Positions 1 through 6,936 of a DNA stretch of 7,512 bases are shown here, piece after piece; position 1 is the first letter of the stretch, and the number at the start of each line of letters is the position of its first letter. The position numbers and the translations under genes were made by a program. This DNA comes from RUG13615 sp040307715 (GTDB taxonomy: Bacteria > Bacillota > Clostridia > Peptostreptococcales > Anaerovoracaceae), in the NCBI GenBank assembly GCA_040307715.1, contig JAWRJC010000074.1, positions 1 to 7,512 on the forward strand. Reading direction: 5' to 3'. The notes under the pieces are model-generated. The model saw only the letters and a program-made list of their open reading frames with translations, was not told the DNA's origin and did not search any database.

Positions 1-1671
1 CTCCCGCTCCAGGACCCGAACGCCGGACTCCCGGGTATAGGACACAATGATCTCCCGGATGGCGTCGTCTGTCAGACGGAGCTGATTGCCGGTGAGCCCG
101 TGCTTGGCCCGCTGCTTGGGCAGCAGGTGGCGCTTGGCGATCTGGACCTTTTCCTCCGCCGTGTAGCTGGGTACCTCGATCACTTCCATGCGGTCCAGAA
201 GCGGCCGCGGGATCGTGCTCATGTCATTGGCTGTGGTGACGAACATCACCTTGGAGAGGTCGAACGGGACCTCGAGGTAATGGTCTGTAAAGGTCTTGTT
301 CTGCTCCGGATCGAGCACTTCGAGCAGTGCCGAAGACGGGTCGCCCTTGAAGTCCGCGCCGAGTTTGTCCACCTCATCGAAGAGGAAGACCGGATCGCTC
401 GTGCCCGCATCCTTGATGCAGTTGATGACGCGGCCGGGGATCGCGCCGATGTAGGTGCGTCTGTGTCCGCGGATCTCCGCCTCATCCCGCACACCGCCGA
501 GCGACATCCGGACGTATTCGCGTCCGATCGCTCTCGCAACGCTGCGGACGATGCTGGTCTTGCCGGTGCCCGGAGGCCCGACGAGGCACAGGATCGGCGA
601 CTTCTGCGATTCGCTGAGCTGCATGACCGCCAGGTACTCGAGCACGCGCTCCTTGACCTTGTCCAGCCCGTAGTGGTCTTCGTTGAGGATCTTCTCAGCC
701 TTCACCAGATCGATCTCGCTGCCGGAATACACGTTCCAGGGCAATGCCAGCAGCGTTTCGATGTAGGTCCGGATGACCGCTGCTTCCGCGCCGGAGGACT
801 GCATCTTGGAGAGGCGGTCCATCTCTTTGCGGAGCTTCTCGCAGACATCCTCAGGGATGTCTTTCTCCTCCATCTCGCGCTGCCATTTCTCGATCTCATC
901 TTCCACGTCCTCGTCATAGCCGAGTTCGTCCTGGATGGTGTGCAGCTGCTCGCGGAGATAGTATTCGCGCTGGTTGTGGCTGATGCGGCTCTTAACTTTG
1001 CTGGCGATGTCCTGCTCGATGTTGAGGATCTCGACTTCGCGCAGCAGCAGTTCGCTCAGCGCCGTCAGCCGTTTGCGGATGTCGAGGCATTCGAGGATCT
1101 TCTGCTTGTCCTCGACCTTGACATCCAGGTGTGCCGCAATGGCGTCCGCAAAGGCGCCGGGCGACTTGATGGACGCGACTGCCGCGTAAACTTCGTTGGC
1201 GATCTCGGGATTGGCGTTCATGTAATCGCCGAACGCCCCGAGCGTCGCCCGCATCAGTGCTTCGAGTTCCGCCGTCTGGCCGATCTCCGGATCGGGCAGT
1301 TCGCGGATCTCACACTCAAAGTACGGGACTTCCCGGATCACATTGACGACTTCACCGCGGATACCGCCCTCGACCAGGACACGGATCGTGTCGCCGGGGA
1401 GTTTGAGCATCTGTTTGATCTTGGCGATCACGCCGATGCGGTAGAAATCATCCGCGGTCGGCAGGTCGGTATTTTCGTCCTTCTGTGCCGTCAGGAAGAC
1501 GTACTGGTGTTTGACCATGGCTTTTTCCATGGCGTTGATCGATTTTTCTCTGCCGACATCGAAATGCAGTACCATGTCGGGAAAGATCGCCATGCCCCGG
1601 AGCGGGATCACGGGAAGGACGAGTTCGTTCCCCGGTTGTCTGCGTTCGATCATGCTGCTGTCATATGCCAT
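1..1671 (-). CDS. lon: ATP-dependent protease Lon, N-terminal 557 residues (3' end outside window)
   Basis: Lon is a cytoplasmic hexameric AAA+ serine protease that unfolds and degrades misfolded and regulatory proteins. The frame runs unbroken from ATG at 1671 to the left edge, giving 557 codons. An N-terminal substrate-binding domain occupies about residues 17-215 (LPVIPLRGMAIFPDMVLHFD at 19-38), followed by a helical coiled-coil part containing EYYLREQL (236-243). The AAA+ module has Walker A GPPGTGKT at 365-372, pore loop TYIGA around 406-410 and Walker B FDE with D432 and E433. The sensor asparagine N482 and LLDRMEVIE (491-499) follow. The frame is still in the AAA+ lid at the edge (SGVRVLERE), so the protease domain with the Ser-Lys dyad is not visible. 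The start is supported by AAAGGAG at 1684-1678, six bases upstream. It lies 75 bases after clpX, behind a terminator. An Arg (489) replaces the Gly usual in TIPGPLLDR. Family identity is certain; intactness cannot be judged. Confidence 0.97.
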   Translation of the reverse strand, partial: MAYDSSMIERRQPGNELVLPVIPLRGMAIFPDMVLHFDVGREKSINAMEKAMVKHQYVFLTAQKDENTDLPTADDFYRIGVIAKIKQMLKLPGDTIRVLVEGGIRGEVVNVIREVPYFECEIRELPDPEIGQTAELEALMRATLGAFGDYMNANPEIANEVYAAVASIKSPGAFADAIAAHLDVKVEDKQKILECLDIRKRLTALSELLLREVEILNIEQDIASKVKSRISHNQREYYLREQLHTIQDELGYDEDVEDEIEKWQREMEEKDIPEDVCEKLRKEMDRLSKMQSSGAEAAVIRTYIETLLALPWNVYSGSEIDLVKAEKILNEDHYGLDKVKERVLEYLAVMQLSESQKSPILCLVGPPGTGKTSIVRSVARAIGREYVRMSLGGVRDEAEIRGHRRTYIGAIPGRVINCIKDAGTSDPVFLFDEVDKLGADFKGDPSSALLEVLDPEQNKTFTDHYLEVPFDLSKVMFVTTANDMSTIPRPLLDRMEVIEVPSYTAEEKVQIAKRHLLPKQRAKHGLTGNQLRLTDDAIREIIVSYTRESGVRVLERE

Positions 1672-1713
1672 ATGGTGCTCCTTTGTTCTTTCTTATTCGA
1701 ATCTGAAACGGAC

Positions 1714-1737
1714 AGAAAAGGCGGCATGCGCCGCCTT
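1714..1737 (-). terminator. Intrinsic terminator between clpX and lon
   Basis: On the minus strand, eleven or so bases after the clpX stop, an 8-bp stem (1737-1730 with 1725-1718; core GGCGGC/GCCGCC) closes a 4-base loop and runs into TTTTCTGT. The stem is GC-rich, but the T tract is short and interrupted, so partial read-through into lon is plausible. Read on the plus strand, the same stem lacks a T run, so it is directional for clpX. Confidence 0.8.
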
Positions 1738-1746
1738 CTATCGCCG

Positions 1747-3030
1747 TCAGGCGGTTTCTTCCCCCGTCAGTTGCTGCCGGGACTCAGGCTCCTTGAGGAC
1801 GAGCACCGGCTGCCGGCCGTCTTCGACCGTCGCTCTGGTGATGATGCACTTCTTCACATCCCTGCGGGACGGCACTTCGTACATCACATCCTGCATCAGC
1901 CCTTCCATGATGCTGCGCAGGCCTCTGGCGCCGGTCTTCCGTTCGAGCGCCTTGCGGGCGATCGCGCGGACGGCTTCTTCTTCGATCTCCAGTTCGACAT
2001 CGTCGATGGCGAGGAGTTTTTTATACTGTTTGATCAGGGCGTTGCGCGGCTTGGTGATGATATCCACCAGCGCGTCTTCCGTCAGCTGTTCCAGTGTCAC
2101 AACGACGGGCAATCTGCCCACGAACTCGGGGATCAGCCCATATTTGAGCAGATCCTCCGGCTGGACTTTGGTGAGGACCTTCTCGTCCTCCACCTGCCGG
2201 ACTTCCGTGTCCTGGTTGAACCCGATGACCTTATCCCCCATGCGCCGGCGGATGACCTTGTCGAGTCCGTCGAACGCGCCGCCGCAGATGAACAGGACAT
2301 TCGTCGTATCAAACTGCAGGAAATCCTGATGCGGGTGCTTGCGGCCTCCCTGCGGAGGCACGTTGGCCACGGTCCCCTCAAGGATCTTCAGCAATGCCTG
2401 CTGGACGCCTTCCCCGCTGACATCGCGGGTGATGGACGGGTTGTCGCCCTTGCGGGAGATCTTGTCGATCTCATCCACGTAGATGATGCCCTTCTGGGCT
2501 TTTTCGATATCGTAGTCCGCCGCCTGGATCAGCTTGAGGAGGATGTTCTCAACATCTTCCCCGACGTAGCCGGCTTCCGTCAGCGCCGTAGCGTCCGCAA
2601 TTGCGAACGGGACGTTGAGGATGCGCGCGAGCGTCTGCGCAAGCAGTGTCTTGCCGGAGCCGGTCGGTCCGATCATAACGATGTTGCTCTTCGCAAGCTC
2701 GACATCATCGTCGGAAAGACGGATATCCTTCTGCTGCCGGATGCGCTTGTAGTGGTTGTATACCGCGACCGACAGGACTTTTTTCGCTTCTTCCTGACCG
2801 ATGACGTACTGCGAGAGCGCTTCATCGATCTCCCGGGGGGTCAGCAGCCGCATGTCGCCGCTGTCCGGTTCCTGCGTACCGGTCTCGCCTTCCTTGAGGA
2901 TATCCTCGCAAAGCGCGATGCAGTCGTCGCAGATATAGACATCGGGACCGGCGACCAGTCTTCTCACCTGACTCTGCGGCCTCCCGCAGAACGAGCAGAC
3001 GATCTCCCCGTTTTCATCAAAATATGCCAT
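1747..3030 (-). CDS. clpX: ATP-dependent Clp protease ATP-binding subunit ClpX
   Basis: ClpX is the hexameric AAA+ unfoldase that recognises substrates and threads them into ClpP. The 427-residue protein has the usual full length. The N-terminal zinc-binding domain carries four cysteines (C12, C15, C34, C37) in the C-X2-C-X18-C-X2-C pattern. The AAA+ module shows Walker A GPTGSGKT (121-128), the substrate-gripping pore loop GYVGE (154-158) and Walker B YVDEID with D186 and E187. The RKH pore motif lies at 230-232 and sensor-2 GARGLRSI at 367-374. The ClpP-docking loop IGF is present at 269-271, so pairing with the neighbouring ClpP is expected. ATG at 3030 follows AAGGAAG (3043-3037) at six bases. 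The gene lies 39 bases after clpP with no terminator between them, which suggests co-transcription. The last 15 residues are a variable tail. Nothing in it appears broken. Confidence 0.98.
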   Translation of the reverse strand: MAYFDENGEIVCSFCGRPQSQVRRLVAGPDVYICDDCIALCEDILKEGETGTQEPDSGDMRLLTPREIDEALSQYVIGQEEAKKVLSVAVYNHYKRIRQQKDIRLSDDDVELAKSNIVMIGPTGSGKTLLAQTLARILNVPFAIADATALTEAGYVGEDVENILLKLIQAADYDIEKAQKGIIYVDEIDKISRKGDNPSITRDVSGEGVQQALLKILEGTVANVPPQGGRKHPHQDFLQFDTTNVLFICGGAFDGLDKVIRRRMGDKVIGFNQDTEVRQVEDEKVLTKVQPEDLLKYGLIPEFVGRLPVVVTLEQLTEDALVDIITKPRNALIKQYKKLLAIDDVELEIEEEAVRAIARKALERKTGARGLRSIMEGLMQDVMYEVPSRRDVKKCIITRATVEDGRQPVLVLKEPESRQQLTGEETA

Positions 3031-3069
3031 ATCTTTCTTCCTTTTATCTTTCTTGTCAGTAAGAATCGC

Positions 3070-3648
3070 CTAGCGGACCAGGATCTTATCGATCAGTCCG
3101 TACGCGAGCGCTTCCTCCGCATACATGAAGTTATCACGGTCGGTGTCTTTTTCGACCTGCTCGTACGGTCTCCCTGTATTCTCGCTGAGGATGCGGTTGA
3201 GTTTTTCCTTGGTGCGGCTGAGCCACTCCGACCAGATCTTGACATCCGTCGCCTGTCCGGACGCGCCGCCGAGCGGCTGGTGGATCATGACTTCCGCGTT
3301 CGGGAGCGCATAGCGCTTGCCCTTCGCGCCGGAGGACAGCAGGAACGCGCCCATGCTGGCTGCCATGCCCACGCAGATGGTGGAGACATCCGGCTTGATG
3401 TACTGCATGGTGTCATAGATCGCAAGACCGGCCGTCACGCTGCCGCCGGGGCTGTTGATGTAGAGGCTGATGTCCTTGTCCGGATCTTCCGCTTCGAGGA
3501 ACAGCATCTGCGCCACAACGAGGCTCGCGATATGGTCGTCGATCTCTTCGCCCAGGAAGATGATCCGGTCCTTCAAAAGACGGGAATAGATATCAAAAGT
3601 CCGTTCTCCGCCGCCTGTCTGCTCGATGACATAAGGTACTAATGCCAT
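3070..3648 (-). CDS. clpP: ATP-dependent Clp protease proteolytic subunit ClpP
   Basis: ClpP forms the two-ring, 14-subunit serine protease chamber used by ClpX and, where present, ClpA or ClpC. The 192-residue length is typical. The catalytic triad is complete: S98 in GMAASMGAF, H123 in MIHQPL and D172 in TDRDNFM. The oxyanion-type glycine stretch SPGGSV is at 66-71. The N-terminal MALVPYVIEQT matches the axial-loop start of the family, where a short propeptide is removed autocatalytically. ATG at 3648 is preceded by AAAGGA (3660-3655). The handle helix (about 135-153) reads IWSEWLSRTKEKLN. Its two tryptophans (W139, W142) are unlike the handle helices of the ClpPs I can recall, although ring-contact residues D170 and R171 remain. 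The gene sits 84 bases after tig and 39 bases before clpX, the usual clpP-clpX pairing. Confidence 0.98.
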   Translation of the reverse strand: MALVPYVIEQTGGGERTFDIYSRLLKDRIIFLGEEIDDHIASLVVAQMLFLEAEDPDKDISLYINSPGGSVTAGLAIYDTMQYIKPDVSTICVGMAASMGAFLLSSGAKGKRYALPNAEVMIHQPLGGASGQATDVKIWSEWLSRTKEKLNRILSENTGRPYEQVEKDTDRDNFMYAEEALAYGLIDKILVR

Positions 3649-3677
3649 GGGGTTTCCTTTCTCTAATGTGCATCATA

Positions 3678-3695
3678 GACCGCCCGCAGGCGGTC
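3678..3695 (-). other. Stem-loop in the tig-clpP spacer, no T tract
   Basis: A perfect 7-bp inverted repeat GACCGCC/GGCGGTC (3678-3684 and 3689-3695) with a 4-base loop lies in the 84-base gap upstream of clpP. On the minus strand it is followed by TATGATGCAC, not a T run, so it is not a standard intrinsic terminator. It could be an RNA stability or processing element in a tig-clpP transcript. The TATGAT beside it resembles a -10 box, but no matching -35 is seen. Confidence 0.5.
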
Positions 3696-3732
3696 CATGA
3701 GAAACTACACGTGATGCGATACTGCTGCGGCT

Positions 3733-5067
3733 TTACTCTTCGTCCGCCTTGGCTTCGTCAGCCTTCTTGTCCTCTTTCTTCGGGACGACCTTCGCGTTTT
3801 CGAACATCAGGTCGATCGCCTTCTGGATGCGGACATCTTCGCCGACTGCCTTGAGGTTGTCTTCGCCGAGGTACTCCTTCAGCTTTTCAACATCGACATG
3901 GTTCTGTTCCGCCATATCATGGAGCTGCTTTTCGATCTCTTCCTCGGAAGCGGTGATCTCTTCCTGATTGGCGATCGCTCTGACGATCATGCGGTTCTTC
4001 ACTCTGCGGAACGCGCTGATCTTCATATCTTCGCGGAACTCATCCACGGAGCGGCCCATGTACTGGATGTAGGTCGCCAGATCCATACCCTGCGCACGCA
4101 GCTGGTAGTCGTATTCCTGCATCATGTTGTCGATCTCGGTCTCGACCATGGCGTCCGGAACTTCGAAGTCGTTGGCCTCGCTGACCTTATCGAGGATGTC
4201 GTCCTTCATGATGCTCTCGGTCATCGCATCGCGGTCCGCCTGCAGTCTGCCGGCTGTGAATTCACGGAACTCATCCAGCGTATCCAGTTCGCTGATGTCC
4301 TTGACAAACTCATCGTCCAGTTCGGGCAGTTCTTCTTCCTTGATGTCGTGGACCACGCACTTGAAGACCGCCTCCTTGCCGGCCAGATCAGCCGAATGAT
4401 ACTCTTCGGGGAAGGTGACTTTGACGTCGACTTCCTTCTCTTTCTCTGCGCCGATCAGCTGCTCTTCAAAGCCCGGGATGAACGTGCCGCTGCCGATGAC
4501 CAGACTGTAGCCGTCAGCCGTGCCGCCCTCGAACTGCTCTTCGCCGACGAAGCCTTTGTAGTCGAGGATGATGCTGTCGCCGTCTTTGACCGGACGGTCT
4601 TCGACGGTGATCATGCGGGAATTGCGGTGACGCAGGTTCTCAAGCTCCGCATCGACATCGGCATCCGTGATGGTCTGCTTGCGGTCTTCGACCTCCACGC
4701 CCATGTAGTCCTTGATCTCGACTTCGGGATAGACCTGCACGGTGATCGTCGCGGTGAAGCCTTTGCCCTTTTCGATGGGGGAGAACTCAACACGCGGAGA
4801 ATCAACGACTTCCAGCCCCAGTTCATCGATGGCAGCGCCGTAGTTCGCGCTCAGCAGATCATTGATCGCATCTTCCGCGAACACGCCTTCGCCGTATCTC
4901 TTCTCGATGATGCTGCGGGGTGCCTTGCCCTTGCGGAATCCGTCGATCTGGAACTTACCCTTGTTCGCCTGGTAAACCTTTACCTTGGCGTTTTCGAATT
5001 CCTCAGCGGTGAATTCCATGGTGAATTTTGCGTCGTTGTTTTCTTTGCTGATAAAAGTGTTTTTCAT
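3733..5067 (-). CDS. tig: Trigger factor, ribosome-associated chaperone and peptidyl-prolyl isomerase
   Basis: Trigger factor binds at the ribosomal exit tunnel and shields nascent chains. The 444-residue length fits the family. The ribosome-binding domain carries the signature GFRKGKAP at 43-50, with F44, R45 and K46 being the residues that contact protein L23. An FKBP-type isomerase domain spans about 155-245, including VKDGDSIILDYKG (160-172) and IPGFEEQLIG (197-206). The rest is the helical substrate-cradling C-terminal domain, ending in a charged tail rich in Lys, Asp and Glu (428-444) that looks disordered. ATG at 5067 follows AAGGAG (5080-5075) at seven bases. Only 23 bases separate it from the stop of the upstream CYTH gene, and its ribosome-binding site lies inside that gap, so the two are probably co-transcribed. 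The tig-clpP-clpX order is widely conserved in bacteria. Confidence 0.97.
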   Translation of the reverse strand: MKNTFISKENNDAKFTMEFTAEEFENAKVKVYQANKGKFQIDGFRKGKAPRSIIEKRYGEGVFAEDAINDLLSANYGAAIDELGLEVVDSPRVEFSPIEKGKGFTATITVQVYPEVEIKDYMGVEVEDRKQTITDADVDAELENLRHRNSRMITVEDRPVKDGDSIILDYKGFVGEEQFEGGTADGYSLVIGSGTFIPGFEEQLIGAEKEKEVDVKVTFPEEYHSADLAGKEAVFKCVVHDIKEEELPELDDEFVKDISELDTLDEFREFTAGRLQADRDAMTESIMKDDILDKVSEANDFEVPDAMVETEIDNMMQEYDYQLRAQGMDLATYIQYMGRSVDEFREDMKISAFRRVKNRMIVRAIANQEEITASEEEIEKQLHDMAEQNHVDVEKLKEYLGEDNLKAVGEDVRIQKAIDLMFENAKVVPKKEDKKADEAKADEE

Positions 5068-5090
5068 TACTGTTCTCCTTACTGTTATGA

Positions 5091-5714
5091 TTACTTGCCC
5101 AACAGGCGAAGTCCTCTTGCGAATTTGCTGCGTTCCTCGGGAACGAGGCCGTATGCGTCAGCCAGTGCCGCGCCGAGTTCGGTCAGTTCTTCCCGGCTGC
5201 CGGAGTAGAGTTCGATCTCCAGCTCGCAGACAGGCTCTTCCCTGCCTGCCGCTTCGATGCGGCCCTTGTCCAGCGAGACCTCGAAAATACTGACCCCTGT
5301 GTCGATCCGGAAGGACCGCCTGACGACCGCCGACCGGATCAGCGGGACGAGCGGCGCATCGCCGACCATCCTGTTCAGTTCCGGACCGATCTCACTCTCC
5401 GCGAATACGGACAGATCCGGTGCGGGCTCCTTATCGGACTCCGGCAATGTCACGTTGAGTTCCTGCCGGATGTGAAGGGCACCTTCGTTATTGCCCTTCC
5501 ATTTCAGACAGGCCACATGCATACGTCCTTCCTTTCGGATACGGTATGCGATATCGCTGTCCAGCAGACGGCGGTCTGCTGTGTCATAATAGATGCCGTC
5601 GAATTCCTCGATGGAGCGGGTCTCCTCTTCCATCATGGAAAGCAGACGTTCGTCACGCCAGATCGCATCCAGCGTACGCTCGTCCGGGACGGCGTATTTC
5701 AGTTCTACTTCCAT
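5091..5714 (-). CDS. CYTH-domain protein (predicted triphosphate tunnel metalloenzyme)
   Basis: This is a 207-residue stand-alone CYTH protein. The family folds into an eight-stranded tunnel that binds triphosphate and divalent metal; members include inorganic triphosphatases, thiamine triphosphatases and CyaB-type adenylate cyclases. The N-terminal ExExK signature is present as E2, E4, K6 (MEVELK). Other tunnel-type charged residues are R58 and R60 (AYRIRKE), K71 and K73 (LKWKG), R83 and E85 (RQELNV), acidic strand E164, E166, E168 (CELEIEL) and K197 (RSKFARG). No CHAD domain, signal peptide or membrane segment is seen, so it should be cytoplasmic. An in-frame ATG at 5891 would add 59 residues, but that extension reads through the terminator and promoter and lacks family sequence; ATG 5714 has a good ribosome-binding site and puts ExExK at the very N terminus. 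The gene appears to lead the tig-clpP-clpX unit. Tripolyphosphatase activity is the likeliest guess, but the substrate cannot be read from sequence. Confidence 0.9.
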   Translation of the reverse strand: MEVELKYAVPDERTLDAIWRDERLLSMMEEETRSIEEFDGIYYDTADRRLLDSDIAYRIRKEGRMHVACLKWKGNNEGALHIRQELNVTLPESDKEPAPDLSVFAESEIGPELNRMVGDAPLVPLIRSAVVRRSFRIDTGVSIFEVSLDKGRIEAAGREEPVCELEIELYSGSREELTELGAALADAYGLVPEERSKFARGLRLLGK

Positions 5715-5720
5715 ACTGCA

Positions 5721-5729
5721 TCCTCTCCT
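5721..5729 (-). promoter_or_regulatory. Ribosome-binding site deciding the CYTH gene start
   Basis: AGGAGAGGA on the minus strand contains two overlapping Shine-Dalgarno cores. The nearer GAGG lies at a standard distance (about seven to eight bases) from ATG 5714. It supports that start over the in-frame ATG at 5891. Confidence 0.8.
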
Positions 5730-5745
5730 GCACATGAATACAGAT

Positions 5746-5774
5746 ATATTATCACTTTCGCAAACCGATTTCAA
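5746..5774 (-). promoter_or_regulatory. Extended -10 sigma-A promoter for the CYTH-tig-clpP-clpX unit
   Basis: On the minus strand, TTGAAA (5774-5769) is followed by a 17-base spacer and TAATAT (5751-5746). The spacer ends in TGA (5754-5752), matching the TGn extended -10 element. Transcription would start near 5739, giving a leader of about 25 bases with the ribosome-binding site in it. It sits just downstream of the argF terminator, where a new unit should begin. No CIRCE inverted repeat or CtsR heptad repeat was seen around it. Confidence 0.75.
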
Positions 5775-5822
5775 CAAAAAAGAAAGCGGCTCAACACGTT
5801 GCGATTCCACGTTTTTACAACG

Positions 5823-5851
5823 AAAAAAGCAGCCTGTCCGTGGCTGCTTTT
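5823..5851 (-). terminator. Intrinsic terminator of the carB-argF unit
   Basis: About fifty bases past the argF stop on the minus strand, a perfect 10-bp stem AAAAGCAGCC/GGCTGCTTTT (5851-5842 with 5834-5825) closes a 7-base loop and runs into six T residues (5828-5823). It is a strong, canonical Rho-independent terminator. The A-rich left arm could also allow weaker termination in the opposite direction. Confidence 0.92.
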
Positions 5852-5878
5852 CTACTATAATATGAAAACAACAGGCGG

Positions 5879-5896
5879 AGCTGGCAGGCACCAGCT
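5879..5896 (-). other. Small stem-loop directly after the argF stop
   Basis: A perfect 6-bp inverted repeat AGCTGG/CCAGCT with a 6-base loop begins about six bases after the argF stop codon and precedes the main terminator. It has no T tract. It may protect the 3' end of the message, or it may be chance. Confidence 0.35.
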
Positions 5897-5901
5897 GTAT
5901 A

Positions 5902-6900
5902 TCAGTCCCGCATGGTCGCGACGATGACCGCCTTGATGCTGTGCAGCCGGTTCTCCGCTTCGTCGAACACGACGGAATGCGGGCCGCGGAAGACTTCGTC
6001 GGTCACTTCGCGGATGTCATAACCGAGCGCCATCTGTTCTTTGGCCAGCTTGGTCTCAAAGTCATGGAAAGACGGCAGGCAGTGCATGAAGATCACATCG
6101 TCGTTCTCCGTTGCGGCGAGCATCTCTTCCGTTACTTTATACGGGGTCAGCATCCGGACACGCTCCGGGATCTCCGCTTCTTCGCCCATCGACGCCCAGA
6201 TATCCGTGTAGATCGCGTCAGCGCCTTTCAGGCAGGACGGATCAGAAGAGATCTCGATGGTGCCGCCGGTCTCTTTGGCTGCCTCTTTGGCGTTGGCGAC
6301 CCATTCCATATTGATCTTGCCGGCCAGTTCCTGCGGGCCGTAGGCGACGAAATGCATGCCGAGTTTGGCGCAGCCGTACATCCAGGCGTAGCTCATGTTG
6401 TTGCGGATATCACCGACGAAGACGACCTTGACTTCCGGGAGCGGCTTGTCGACATGCTCCATGATGGTCATCACATCGGCGAGGATCTGTGTGGGATGAT
6501 CGACGTCCGTCAGGCCGTTCCAGACAGGTACGCCGGAATACTCCGCCAGCATCTCGACGATCTTCTGGTCGTAGCCGCGGTATTCGATGCCGTCATAGAA
6601 CCGCCCCAGCACCTTCGCGGAATCCTCGATGCTCTCCTTCTTGCCGATCTGGCTGTCCTCGCTGCGCAGGAACGTCGCGACCGCCCCTTCGTCGAGGCAG
6701 GCGACCTCGAAAGAACTCCTCGTTCTGGTCGAAGTTTTATCGAAGAGCAGAACGACGTTCTTGCCCTCCAGCAGATGCTCCTTATTCCCGGATTTCTTCT
6801 TTGCCTTGAGTTCATGTCCCAGATCCAGCAGATACCGTACCTCGTCCGGTGTGAAATCCATCAGTGTCAGAAAACTCCTTCCCCTCAGGTCGATAGCCAT
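5902..6900 (-). CDS. argF: Ornithine carbamoyltransferase
   Basis: This cytoplasmic enzyme joins carbamoyl phosphate and L-ornithine to give L-citrulline and phosphate. The 332-residue length is standard. Carbamoyl-phosphate contacts are STRTR (57-61), R108 in EYRGY, HPTQ (135-138) and R318 in AENRLH. Ornithine contacts are N167/N168 in RNNM, D233 and the SMG loop (237-239), and C274 lies in HCLP (273-276). The SMG loop separates it from aspartate and putrescine transferases. Overall it resembles the ArcB-type branch, in which anabolic and catabolic enzymes cannot be told apart by sequence. Its position 74 bases behind carB, with no arcA or arcC in view, favours a biosynthetic role; arcB is the alternative name. 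Unusual points are RSED (80-83 or so) where GPSG is common, and Asp rather than Trp before HPTQ. ATG 6900 is chosen for its ribosome-binding site. An in-frame ATG at 6951 has none and would only add a lysine-rich leader. Confidence 0.93.
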   Translation of the reverse strand: MAIDLRGRSFLTLMDFTPDEVRYLLDLGHELKAKKKSGNKEHLLEGKNVVLLFDKTSTRTRSSFEVACLDEGAVATFLRSEDSQIGKKESIEDSAKVLGRFYDGIEYRGYDQKIVEMLAEYSGVPVWNGLTDVDHPTQILADVMTIMEHVDKPLPEVKVVFVGDIRNNMSYAWMYGCAKLGMHFVAYGPQELAGKINMEWVANAKEAAKETGGTIEISSDPSCLKGADAIYTDIWASMGEEAEIPERVRMLTPYKVTEEMLAATENDDVIFMHCLPSFHDFETKLAKEQMALGYDIREVTDEVFRGPHSVVFDEAENRLHSIKAVIVATMRD

Positions 6901-6907
6901 AATGTGA

Positions 6908-6914
6908 TTCCTTT
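6908..6914 (-). promoter_or_regulatory. Ribosome-binding site deciding the argF start
   Basis: AAAGGAA on the minus strand lies seven bases before ATG 6900. No comparable site precedes the alternative in-frame ATG at 6951. Confidence 0.75.
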
Positions 6915-6936
6915 CTTTTTCGTTCTTCTTTCCTTC

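Noticed and set aside
100..3642. An 1180-codon open frame on the plus strand antisense to lon, clpX and clpP
   Set aside because: lon, clpX and clpP all lie in the same register because their gaps (75 and 39 bases) are multiples of three. This plus frame is codon-aligned with them, so its stops could arise only from TTA, CTA or TCA sense codons, which these genes avoid. It ends exactly at the TTA codon for Leu3 of clpP. Its translation has no recognisable family, so it is a shadow.
3898..5208. A 436-codon plus-strand open frame opposite tig and the CYTH gene end
   Set aside because: It has the same codon-aligned antisense explanation, opposite a conserved, full-length trigger factor. Its composition is that of a reverse-complement shadow.
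5856..5861. A perfect TATAAT on the plus strand just beyond the argF terminator
   Set aside because: No -35 element or TGn extension is found at the right distance. The -35 position falls within the terminator loop, and there is no plus-strand gene for it to serve.
5715..5891. A 59-residue N-terminal extension of the CYTH protein from ATG 5891
   Set aside because: It would read through the argF terminator and the CYTH promoter, its sequence is Cys/Ser-rich and unlike the family, and ATG 5714 has a proper ribosome-binding site with the ExExK signature immediately after it.
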